Below, piece by piece: positions 10,961 to 20,825 of a DNA stretch of 64,000 nucleotides; the first letter of the stretch is position 1; each line of letters begins with the position of its first letter. This stretch comes from Siphlonurus alternatus. Taxonomy: Eukaryota > Arthropoda > Insecta > Ephemeroptera > Siphlonuridae. A model generated the notes under the pieces. That model did no database searches. It saw only the letters and a program-made list of their open reading frames with translations, and was not told the DNA's origin. The DNA lies in contig OX463778.1 in assembly GCA_949825025.1 (NCBI GenBank), positions 21,110,196 through 21,174,195 of the forward strand. The letters are read 5' to 3'. The translations under genes were made by a program, and so were the position numbers.

Positions 10961-12925
10961 TGTACCAAGTGATTTAAAAGAAACAAAAGCAACTAAATGT
11001 AAAAAATAAATTAAGTAATTTAAATAAGAAAATATTTCAATTCTGAGAAAAAATTAAATTCTGATTTTTTTTATTATTTTTTTTTTTTTTTTGTTTAAAT
11101 TTAAATCCTGTTCACATTTTTTACAAAATCAATTCTATTTACTTTTGTAACTATACATAATTATTAAATGAACCAATTAAATCGTGTAATTATGTCAACT
11201 GTTCATAAAATAACTTTAATGATTAAAAACTATATATTGCATTACTGTTAGTGTTAATTAGCTATTGAAGTTATTATAGTGCAGAAAATTACATCATTAA
11301 CACAACTGCATGAGTTGAAGTAACGACATCACATATAATTATATATTGAGTTATATATAATTATATGTACTTGTACATGTAAGAAAACTTACATGTTAGT
11401 TCACTCAACTAATTCCAACTACAAATATGTTTACTGTCATATAATTATATATTTGAAAATTATATACTGCAATGTATGGTTTCAAATACAATACATGAAT
11501 AGAACTTCCAATGTATAATATCCTACAATATGTAAGACATTTAACTGCAATGATGTGTGTTATTATAGTTACAATCATCTATCTAGACTATTGTTTATAT
11601 AGAAAAGAAATAATTAATGAACTCTTTACAATCATACATGATAATTAATGAATTGGATGATTAAATAAAGAAGAATTAGAAAAGGTATTATAGAAGTTGT
11701 ATGCACACTTAAAGCAAGATAAGGTGACCAAACCAAACCAAATCATTTAGCGCCATGAGATTAGACAAATTGTTAAATTTCAAAGCAGAGCAACGTATGA
11801 TGTAAAATGATTTTTTTCTAAAGTCTTTTTGAATTAAATTTAATCTCCACCATTTTGCTATATGAGTGCTATCGTAAAGGCTTAAATCATTAATTTGTTC
11901 AATTATGCGTTCAAGCCAAGGTTTCTGTAATTATTAAGCATCAAGATGGTGTATTTGCGTATTTGCCAATCTTTCTTTCAATATATATACAGTTGGAATT
12001 TAAAGAAATTATATAAATATCACATTGTATATACTTCTCATAATTAAATGTAGGTTTTTATATCGTGGTTTATCTCTACGTTTTGAAGGTATACAAACCA
12101 AGGTATATCGGTACATGTATATGCAACCATTCATGAGCTTAACACAAAGCTATATACTATATTCCTGTAAATTAAAAAAAGGAAACTGTAATATTATTTC
12201 AAAATAAATGCATGATAAGCTAGTCACCCTCTATTTAATTAAAATGAAGTGAAATTTAATGTATCCAGCTGCTTGTGTGTTTTCAATTAAAGATTTCACC
12301 ATAATATATATCGAGTAAAATAAATAATCGGTAAAAATAATTACAAAAAAACAATACTCTGTACATATTGTCACACCTTAAATTATGACACTGTAATCGT
12401 CTTATAATATGAAGATTAAAGATTAAAGTCCCTTACTATATATACTTCAGAACAAACCGGAAGTGAGTTAATTATGTAAATCTGTATAAAGGAACATAAC
12501 CCACACTGAACTTCTTCCGGTTGCTCGTCCGGAAGTTATTTTTTGTTTGTGGGGACAGCAATATAATATACCATGTTGAAGTGTAAATATTAATTTTTAA
12601 TATTTTTATAGCTAGCGCCGTGAATGTATGCAACTTGTTATGCTTCAGTGTAACATATGTTACATAAAGCGTAGGAAGTAACGTTAAAAAATTAAAAAAT
12701 AAAAACTGAAACTCAATTACAACGACGATAAAATCGTATATAAAAATCTAATATTATGTACAGATCTACTCATATAAAGTGGATATCCTTCTCATTTTGA
12801 CTGAAAATGTACTAAAAATACATATTGAACTGGAAAAAAGTAATTATAATGTACATGAAAAACATATTTTGCATGAATGAATTTTTTTCCTTTATAAAAA
12901 ATAACAATTCATACATTGCCTCTCG
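10961..12925. other. A/T-rich spacer
   Basis: No gene seen. The inverted repeat ACATGTAAG...CTTACATGT lies near 11375-11396. CCGGAAGTGAG near 12460 and TTCCGGTTGCTCGTCCGGAAG near 12515-12535 give three ETS-type GGAA motifs within about 80 bases, in a slightly GC-richer patch (12450-12545). Confidence 0.55.
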
Positions 12926-13247
12926 TTGATTCAAAGAACAAGCAAGGTAGGAGTGTGCTCTTCTTTTCATGCAAGTGACACAGTTGCTCGCTGGTTAGAG
13001 GCTCTTCAAGCAAGGGGGTGCATGCTACCGTTGGTTGTTGGAGACAAATATCTCATTCTTTCTCTCTTCTTGTTAAAGAGCCTGGAGAAAAGTAAAGAAA
13101 GAAACAAAACCCGGGCCACGGGCTTCTTATTTCTTAAAGGTGACATGCCTTGCGGTGCGAAGAAAACACTCTTGTTCTGAATACCAGTAGCAGCTAGCTC
13201 ACATGTTTTGTATCTGTGGAGTGTTTTTTTATTTTGAAAACGTTCTA
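12926..13247. other. Complex island before (GA)n
   Basis: Balanced-composition sequence with two frames on opposite strands (84 and 129 codons); the longer depends on the adjacent GA microsatellite. The motif CAAG followed by GTAGGAGT near 12945 resembles a plus-strand 5' splice site. Likely regulatory or untranslated sequence; a coding role cannot be shown. Confidence 0.35.
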
Positions 13248-13306
13248 AGAGAGAGAGAGAGAGAGAGAGACAGAAAGAGACAGAGAGAGAGAGAGAGAGA
13301 GAGAAG
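13248..13306. repeat. (GA)n microsatellite
   Basis: GA dinucleotides with a few CAGAAAGA interruptions. It creates an artefactual serine/leucine-repeat frame on the minus strand. Confidence 0.9.
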
Positions 13307-13980
13307 CTGAGAGAAAAGTAACAAATTAAATTTTCATTTTTTGAAAATAATCTCAAACATATCTCAGTTTCATTCCCATTTATAACATTTATCATTTATA
13401 AATATATATGTTTTAATATATATGTTTCTCTTATATATATCAAAAGTAAATTAATTTTTATGAAAAGTTGAAACAATTATGTGTGCAAAAAGCTGAAAGA
13501 ATTCTTAACGTTAATGAGACAGAAGTGAGAATATGATCATCGCGTGTGCTTTTTGTTGGAACTTCATTTTCTTGTTTTTAATGAAACAAAGATCAGCAGC
13601 ATCGCTTTCCTCTAGTTGTATTTTTTTTTTCATGATTCGTACTTATCATAAAGCTTTATACTGATTATAAAAATGGAAATAGTTCAAAACTCTGAGGATG
13701 ACGTAAATGATTCAAGTTTAATGATTTTCCTTTTTGTCGTATGCTGTAAACTGAAACTTTGCTGACTTGATTTTGACGCAAACAAATTTTATTCTGTATA
13801 AAAGTGATATCTGGATAGAAATATACGAATATAAAAACGGATAGAAAGTATTCTCTTAAGCACTTTCCTTATACAAATTAACATTGCAATATGATGTAAA
13901 GCCTCTATCCATGTAATTGTCCAATACATAAATATTGCTGATACAATTCATAGTAAACTCATTTTTTGTCTTTCTTTCTG
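13307..13980. other. A/T-rich spacer
   Basis: Nothing recognised. Confidence 0.6.
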
Positions 13981-14110
13981 TTATTTTTGCTGGTGTCATC
14001 TGGAGTTGGCAGCAGCGAACTAAAGCCAGCTTATCTCTCACATTGCAAGCTCTGACAGACGGCTGTGGGGAGGAGGGGGGGGGGAGGGAAGAGTGTCCAC
14101 TGAACCCGAG
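13981..14110. other. GC-richer island with G-tract
   Basis: Contains GGGGAGGAGGGGGGGGGGAG at 14067-14086, a possible G-quadruplex on the plus strand. Read on the minus strand it is a long pyrimidine tract ending CCCCACAG, an excellent 3' splice-site look-alike (AG at 14064-14063), followed 21 bases later by GTGAGA. It lies about 140 bp outside the boundary of the large nested transposon. Confidence 0.35.
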
Positions 14111-14250
14111 CGGATCACATCAAAAGTTGTTAGTACCCTCCTTTATAAATACACCAGTGGTCATCTATTTTAGTTTTCAATGTTTTTATGGGACTATATT
14201 TTTATATTTTATCAATATTTTTCAAACTATTTCAACAATTTAATTTAATA

Positions 14251-14549
14251 GACCATAATGGCCCGCTTTTTTTATGAGCTAAATCGAAAGAGGGTAAAAA
14301 ATTATGATGCTGTGATTTTTTTGCGAATTTTTTGCGACCTCAAACATCTTTAATTTAATTATTATAATTTTAATTTTCAGTACTCCTTATCTGCTGGACA
14401 TCCCTTACGTCATTACATTCTTTGACGCGATGTATAGCAGCTTCCGTTAGTGTTTTTTTAACAGGTAATCATGGGTAAATTACGTAATTCCTGGCGCCAC
14501 CTGGGCGCCGCGTAGTTTGAATATGATTCGACGAACTCAAATATGCCCG
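14251..14549. mobile_element. Element A left arm (split palindromic MITE)
   Basis: This 299-bp arm starts GACCATAATGGCCCGC next to TA (14249-14250) and ends ACTCAAATATGCCCG. It is the near-perfect reverse complement of 19905-20203, also 299 bp. Element A was therefore a palindrome of about 600 bp with TA target duplications, as in Tc1/mariner-type MITEs, before insertions B and C separated its arms. It includes a GC-rich stretch (GGCGCCACCTGGGCGCC) unusual for the window. Confidence 0.85.
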
Positions 14550-15818
14550 TAACTTTATTAGAATCAATGCAGTGTACACTTGTAATATCTGAGTAAATTT
14601 TGAACTTAATTTACTTAAAAGATTAGCAAATTATACGACCTAACCATTATTTATGGCATACAATTCTGAAGTGATAGGAAATACCTTGAAATATAAAAAA
14701 AGACGTACCTGCCACGATCGACGATAACAATTTTTCAAACAGCACTTGAATTGCTCACTTTGACACTAAACATTCATTGAAACTGTAATGTAATATTTGC
14801 ACAAATCACTATATGTTTCTTCATTAAAATTTTAATATTATAAGCACTATAGTATTAACGAGGATAGAGAACATTCAGTATAATTATTATAAACATTCTA
14901 CGAAGTTAATCATGGCTGCTTCGAAGCTAGAAATCTTTGGTTTACATCATGTTTGAATAAAAAAACTCATTTAACCTGCTCATCCTTACAGACTTTGTTC
15001 CACTATAACATTATAAGTTAAATATTAATCATTTATTAAGTCTTAAAAATAGAGAAAAACTTATTTATTGCAAAAAATAATCTTTGTATGCATTGTTTTT
15101 ATTTTCTCAGCTGACACGGATATAAATCGATAATAATCTGTACAGTAGCGCCACATGATTTCTGTTAGTTACATGATGCGTGGCAGAAATGAGAACTAAA
15201 AAGTAAGTCTCTAATTTTGATCAGGCAGATAATTATCGATTTATTATAGATCGCTATAAAATAAAGAGACTATACTCGCCAACTCCAGCTGAGTGAAAAT
15301 AAAAACAATGCATGGTTGTTTTCGCAATAAATAAGTTTTGTTGACTTTGTTCTCTATTTTTATATATTTTTATAAGGATGAGCAGGTTAACCGAGTTTTT
15401 TTTTTATTCAAACATGATATAAACCATGATATATATATATGATACATGATATATGTTTGTAATAATTCTACTGAATGTTCTCTCTCCTCGTTAATATATA
15501 TATGCATATTATTATGCCTAGTGCTTATAATACTAAAATTTTAATGAAGAAACATATAGTGATTTGTGCAAATATTACATTACAGTTTCAATGAATGTTT
15601 AGTGTCAAAGTGAGCAATTCAAGTGCTGTTTGAAAAATTGTTATCGTCGATCGTGGCAGGTACGTTTTTTTTTATATTTCAAGGTATTTCCTATCACTTC
15701 AGAATTGTATGTCATAAATAATGGTTAGGTCGTATAATTTGCTAATCTTTTAAGTAAATTAAGTTCAAAATTTACTCAGATATTACAAGTGTACACTGCA
15801 TTGATTCTAATAAAGTTA
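14550..15818. mobile_element. Element B, 1.27-kb foldback
   Basis: Termini TAACTTTATTAGAATC and GATTCTAATAAAGTTA. The arms pair from the ends to about 15148 and from 15225, with small gaps such as a TA-rich block in the right arm near 15425-15445. The loop holds CGCCACATGATTTCTG. No open frame of note. It sits exactly at the centre of palindrome A, suggesting either insertion at the tip of a hairpin-forming site or growth of A by inverted duplication. Confidence 0.75.
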
Positions 15819-15840
15819 CGCCCACATAAAACTTTTTTCC

Positions 15841-15990
15841 TTCTATCACATTTCTTTTTATTATAAAAGAAATGTGTTAGAACTTTATGCTAAAACATTT
15901 CTTTGTTTCAATAAGAAATGTTTTAGATGTCTTCACATTTTCAACATTGGTAGAAATGATGTAGAATAAATTCCATTCTACTACATTTCT
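15841..15990. repeat. Three consecutive hairpins at the left end of C
   Basis: Three stem-loops built on the same word: 15841-15882 (TTCTATCACATTTCTTTT with complement, 17 of 18 paired), 15890-15926 (CTAAAACATTTCTT, 14 of 14 paired) and 15952-15990 (AGAAATGATGTAGAA, 13 of 15 paired). The word GAAATGT also recurs near the right end of C (about 19798-19850). Subterminal repeats are often transposase-binding sites, but that role here is inference. Confidence 0.7.
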
Positions 15991-16273
15991 TATTCATTTA
16001 TGGTGCTGATTTATTACTTCCTTTAACCATAAAACAAACTCTTCTACAATATTTCTTTCTTCATTTTGAAGAATTTATTATTATATTTATATATTTATTT
16101 AAATTCTATATATATTCTATTCATGGCTATATTGTTTAAAATCAATTATAGCTCATTTGCATTAGCAATAATTGTAATGTAAGTTACACCACTCAATTCC
16201 TCAATTTTTTCTTAATAATTTGCATGTTTTAAAAATTTAAAAATATTAAACTGACTATTTTTTATTTTTGAAG

Positions 16274-16376
16274 TCACCGAGATTTGAACCTGCAGCCCTG
16301 CCTAACTTTCAATTCTAACGTTTTTTTTTCCTACCTGACACCGACGTCTAACCCCCTAGGACACGCACGCTCGCAT
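16274..16376 (-). mobile_element. Degenerate tRNA-like (SINE head) segment
   Basis: Read on the minus strand, GTCCTAGGGGGTTAGACGTC resembles an A box/D-arm region, and GCAGGTTCAAATCTCGG, about 60 bases later, contains a B-box-like GGTTCAAATC. The intervening anticodon region is expanded and poly-A rich, so a functional tRNA is excluded. A tRNA-derived SINE head is the likely explanation. Confidence 0.45.
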
Positions 16377-16904
16377 GTAAGAAGAAGGAAAAAGAGAGGC
16401 ATATAAGTTAGAAGTTTCTTGAGGGGTGGGAAAATTCAAACTGATAAATTCAGCTCTCTGCTGAGATGATTATACAATATAATATACCGCGCGTGTATTA
16501 TATAAAAAATATGCAAAAAGGTTTTTACTTAATTCTCCATCATAATTTAATTAAGACTCTTGAACGAAAGTATAAAAATCATTTGAATCTGATCAATGCA
16601 TTAATTAATTATATTATTATAATAATTATCAGTCAAATGATTTTTCAAAATTTAATTTAATATGAAAAATTGTTATTAATGCATTAAATTTATAAACATG
16701 TTTAAAATTTAAGTTTAGCTTTATTAAAATATATTAATTATTATTATAATTATACGTTATAGCAATTAATAATAATTTAAACAATTATTGAATGCACACC
16801 TTGCCGACCCATCATATAAATAATCCAGTAAAAAATATAGGGAAGGGGCCGGTCTAAAAATTCTAATTACATATAATTATATACATAATATTATATATAT
16901 ATAA

Positions 16905-16991
<87 letters not shown>

Positions 16992-17095
16992 AATTATATA
17001 AATGCAATGATCAATATATAATCAATGATCGATCAATATAATATATATACAATAATATATCAATATATACAATATTAAATTTATTGATACATTAT
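16377..17095. other. A/T-rich interior of C with (TA)n
   Basis: No gene. A (TA)n tract with few interruptions occupies 16905-16989. A 64-codon frame at 16466-16660 is I/N/L-rich and not convincing. Confidence 0.6.
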
Positions 17096-17589
17096 TGTAC
17101 AGAGGCCTTCTCAAAAATGTATTCAATAATAGAGCATTGTAATATAGACGGTACAAAGTTCGACTCTTCCTCCCAAGCCTTCACATCGGTCGGCAGCTCG
17201 TGCTCTTTATCGCAAATGCACGCCTTCCAATGTCTGGCTCGGCCTATCGCCTTCTTCTCTGTGTTTAAAGAAAAATGTAACATTCTGAAAGAAAGTTGAT
17301 AATCATGGGACCGCCGCCATTTTTCTTCTGGCTTTTAATAATTAATTTATATTAAATAATTTATAATTTAATTTATTTTTATTCTAATTTTATTAGAGCA
17401 ATGGGTGCTCACAATTCACTAATATGTAATCGATTTTTACGTTAAAAATTAAAGTAAATGAAATAAAATAATTTAAATAATTAATTTTTTAATATTAAAA
17501 CTATGATAATATAATAACAATTGATGAAAGAACAAAATTTGAAATTACTGTGAAAAAGGCATAATTTATACATATCTTAGTCTTCATTT

Positions 17590-17790
17590 GAACCCTTTGG
17601 TTGGTTACTGGTCACAAGTGGCAAATTGACTTTAAATTCTCAGCTCCTCTTACACCAGACTCACTATATCAATGCTTAGAATTATGTGGATCCCTTCTAA
17701 ATTGGAACAGTCATGGACTATAATGATAGCACAATTCATTTGCCTAGTTTTGACTGAGGGAAACATGGAAACCTCAGTTAAGGTGATCAG
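17590..17790 (-). mobile_element. SINE segment in left arm of D
   Basis: Reading on the minus strand gives GAGGTTTCCATGTTTCCCTC, then a region ending near GTGACCAGTAACC. This is the same order as in the SINE copy at 42760-42925 (GATTTCCATGGTTACCTCAG ... GTGACCAGT). It is the mirror of the segment at 18508-18685. Confidence 0.6.
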
Positions 17791-17814
17791 CTATTTAATT
17801 ATTCAATGCATTTA

Positions 17815-17976
17815 ATGGGTGCGATTCACAAAGCAGTTAGCCATGCAGGTTTCTAACCACGTTTAACTTAACCACGTTTAACTAAGGTGGTTTAACACGT
17901 AAAATAGGTATAGTTAAACGTGGTTAAGCTAAACGTGGTTAGAAACCTGGTTAACTACTTCGTGAATCGCACCCAT
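17815..17976. mobile_element. MITE E, copy 1, TA-flanked
   Basis: Ends ATGGGTGCGATTCAC and GTGAATCGCACCCAT, flanked by TA at 17813-17814 and 17977-17978. The interior repeats TTAACCACGTTTAACT in both orientations, so it folds into one long hairpin with secondary symmetry. A second copy is at 51846-51981. Confidence 0.85.
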
Positions 17977-17978
17977 TA

Positions 17979-18384
17979 TATCCTTCGCTTATAATCGTTT
18001 TATTGCAGGTGCCTTACTTATATTTCCAAATAAAAGAAAATTCTGAAATTTTGCTGCCACATATCTATATATAAAGCAAAAGAATAAAATTATTTGTGAT
18101 TTGTCTCATTTCTGTAAAGTATTAGTAGCTAATGGAAGGAAATGAAAATATTTTTTTAATTTATCACTTCTTATTTTATTATAATGAAAAAACACATGCA
18201 AATATGCTTCTGTCTTAATAAAAAATACCGGAATTGAAGTGAAACACAAAATATATTTTTCCTTATTACATTGAATTTTAAATGTTTAAATAATTTATTT
18301 ATAATCGCAAATGAAAATTAAAAACAATAATTTTTATCACACTACCTTTTCAGTGTAAAATAAATTTATACAGAGCAATGAAGT
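17979..18384. other. A/T-rich spacer inside palindrome D
   Basis: No feature recognised. It forms part of the loop between the two arms of D. Confidence 0.55.
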
Positions 18385-18431
18385 AACTGTCTACTAGTCT
18401 ACTTCATAATGAAGTAGACTAGTAGACAGTT
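18385..18431. repeat. 47-bp palindrome
   Basis: AACTGTCTACTAGTCTACTT at its left end is mirrored to the end of the segment; the arms are perfect over about 22 bases around a tiny central spacer. It is near the centre of palindrome D but not part of its arms. Confidence 0.9.
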
Positions 18432-18507
18432 CCAAAATAAAATAAATAATACAAAGCAATAATACACATTAAATACATTGAATAATTAAATAGCTGATCA
18501 CCTTAAC

Positions 18508-18685
18508 TGAGGTTTCCATGGTTCCCTCAGTCAAAACTAGGCAAATGAATTGTGCTATCATTATAGTCCATGACTGTTCCGATTTAGAAGAGATCCACAT
18601 AATTTTAAGCATTGATATAGTGAGTCTGGTGTAAGAGGAGCTGGGAATTTAAAGTCAATTTGTCACTTGTGACCAGTAACCAACC
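18508..18685 (+). mobile_element. SINE segment in right arm of D
   Basis: Contains CTGAGGTTTCCATGGTTCCC followed by the GTGACCAGTAACC end. It is the mirror of 17590-17790 and collinear with the copy at 42760-42925. Confidence 0.6.
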
Positions 18686-19201
18686 AAAGGGTTCAAATGA
18701 AGACTAAGATATGTATAAATTATGCCTTTTTCACAGTAATTTCAAATTTTGTTCTTTCATCAATTGTTATTATATTATCATAGTTTTAATATTACAAAAT
18801 TAATTTTTTAAATTATTTTATTTCATTCACTTTAATTTTTAACGTAAAAATCGATTACATATTAGTGAATTGTGAGCACTCATTGCTGTAATAAAATTAG
18901 AATAAAAATAAATTAAATTATAAATTATTTAATATGAATATATTTAATATAAATTAATTATTAAGAGCCAGAAGAAAAATGGCGGTGGTCCCATGATTAT
19001 CAACTTTCTTTCAGAATGTTACATTTTTCTTTAAACACAGAGGAGAAGGTGATAGGCCGAGCCAGACATTGGAAGGCGTGCATTTGCGATAAAGAGCACG
19101 AGCTGCCGACCGATGTGAAGGCTTGGGAGGAAGAGTCGAACTTTGCACCGTCTATAACAATGCTCTATTATTGAATACATTTTTGAGAAGGCCTCTGTAC
19201 A

Positions 19202-19864
19202 CATTTTAGTACACATGCATATATGACACAGTTAAATATTCAACAATACCGTAGATTGCAATTTTCAATTAGTGCCATGGAAATAAAAGAATATAATTAT
19301 GAGCTGATATAAACAAAATTATATATTATATATCTGAAACTTTTCTATGTTGTATAACAATTTTATAGATTAATTGCATCTTTTTTTTTTTTTTAAATGA
19401 AATATAATTTATGTACCATATGCGCATTCAAAAATATTTCTACCATGTTATTCCTGAATAAATCCATAATTGAAAATATTTAGAAGAGTACACCTAAAAA
19501 AATATGCTCTTACAATGTTAGTTCTAAAGATATTCTATTTTATTTTTCATATTTTATGGCCCTACTTTTGTATCCTTCATAATTTTTTTCCCCTTATTCT
19601 AAATATTTTCTGCTTGAATTTTCTTCTTTAAATAAAACAGAACACATTAGCAATATCTTTTACACATTCCAAATATATTCTACGAAAAAGAATTTATTTG
19701 ATTTATTTCATAATAATTGAACAGAAATATCATAGAACGGTAAACAAAGGAACAGAAAACCCTTGGAAAATGTGAAAAGTCACAAAATTTATGATAGAAA
19801 TGTTCAGAAATGTGCCTGAAAATATTTAGACTGCTTTTTAATGTGTTAGAAATGCATATTTTTA
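19202..19864. other. A/T-rich right flank inside C
   Basis: No gene. It contains a T run near 19381-19394 and scattered GAAAT(A/G)T words resembling the hairpin motif at the other end of C. Confidence 0.5.
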
Positions 19865-19904
19865 CAAAAAGAAATGGATTAGAGCGAAAAATGTTTTATG
19901 TGGG

Positions 19905-20203
19905 CGGGCATATTTGAGTTCGTCGAATCATATTCAAACTACGCGGCGCCCAGGTGGCGCCGGGAATTACGTAATTTACCCATGATTACCTGTTAAAAAA
20001 ACACTAACGGAAGCTGCTATACATCGCGTCAAAGAATGTAATGACGTAAGGGATGTCCAGCAGGTAAGGAGTACTGAAAATTAAAATTATAATAATTAAA
20101 TTAAAGATGTTTGAGGTCGCAAAAAATTCGCAAAAAAATCACAGCGTCATAATTTTTTACCCTCTTTCGATTTAGCTCATAAAAAAAGCGGGCCATTATG
20201 GTC
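19905..20203. mobile_element. Element A right arm
   Basis: Reverse complement of 14251-14549 with very few mismatches. It begins CGGGCATATTTGAGTTCG and ends CGGGCCATTATGGTC, followed by TA at 20204-20205. Equal arm lengths and TA on both outer sides support one ancestral palindromic element. Confidence 0.85.
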
Positions 20204-20205
20204 TA

Positions 20206-20520
20206 TTATGAAATGAAACTGTAACAATAACTAAGTAGAAATTTTGTCTATAAAAAATTAAGGTTGCGCCTATTTTAAAGTTAAAGATTCTTTAAGATAC
20301 AGAGGACTCTATAATATCATATATGTTTAATATAAACACAAATGTTACCTTTCAAAGTCTTTAAATTGAATAATAATTATATATGAAGGAAAACAAAAAT
20401 TAACCGAAAGTACGATAACTTTACAACTACTAAATGTGTACAAGCTTAATAAGCAAAGTGCATATTAATATATTTTCTTTATTTCATAATATCATTGCGT
20501 TACTAATTTTGCATCCCTGT
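20206..20520. other. A/T-rich spacer
   Basis: Nothing recognised between element A and MITE F copy 1. Confidence 0.6.
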
Positions 20521-20825
20521 AATGGAGTATCAACCTCAACATTTTTTATTGCAGAAATGGGTAGAGGGTAGAGTTATGATATTCTGAGTTTTTCAGATCT
20601 TTTTAGAGTCTGGAACTATATATATATACAAAGGACAGAGAAAGTGACGCCTCTTGACGTTTCTCTTAATAAAAGAATAGGACCTAAAATGGGGCGTGGG
20701 TTCAAACCCGACCTCGGCAAAACTTGTTAGCAATACTTCACGGGCTCTAAAAAAAATCTGAAAAAATATGAGTGGCATAACTTTTCATTTTTGCAGTAAA
20801 AAAATTTGAGGTCGATACTCTATTA
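20521..20825. mobile_element. MITE F, copy 1
   Basis: Ends AATGGAGTATCAACCTCAA and TTGAGGTCGATACTCTATT are inverted repeats. Further in, GCAGAAATGGGTAGAGGGTA and the sequence around GGGCTCTAAAAAAAATCTG match the copy at 48667-49005 in order. The centre carries GTGGGTTCAAACCCGACC, a self-complementary word that mimics a tRNA B box; copy 2 lacks it. A 61-codon minus-strand frame crosses it without support. Confidence 0.75.

Larger units (their letters stand above)
17096..19201. mobile_element. Palindrome D, 2.1 kb
   Basis: Arms 17096-17814 and about 18472-19201 are inverted copies with scattered differences. Each begins TGTACAGAGGCCTTCTC, then passes a GC-richer block (GCTCGTGCTCTTTATCGC), an A/T block, and a SINE segment present in mirror image in both arms. 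Frames of 60-70 codons in the GC-richer block are mirrored too and look non-coding. The 660-bp centre holds MITE E (17815-17976) and a 47-bp palindrome. Confidence 0.8.
15821..19904. mobile_element. Element C, 4.1-kb non-coding insertion
   Basis: Bounded by CCCACATAAAACTTTTTTCC on the left and the complementary GAAAAATGTTTTATGTGGG on the right; the similarity decays after about 40 bases. A CG dinucleotide borders it on both sides. It contains hairpin clusters just inside the left end, a degenerate tRNA-like segment, a long (TA)n tract and the 2.1-kb palindrome D. No transposase is recognisable, so it is non-autonomous or an assemblage of later insertions. Confidence 0.6.

Noticed and set aside
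17084..19216. Mirrored 60-70-codon frames in palindrome D
   Set aside because: The frames occur in both arms and on both strands of the inverted repeat, with differences that change the reading frame ends, and contain no known domain.
20700..20730. B-box-like GGTTCAAACCC suggesting a tRNA
   Set aside because: It is a small self-complementary word inside MITE F with no A box or cloverleaf.
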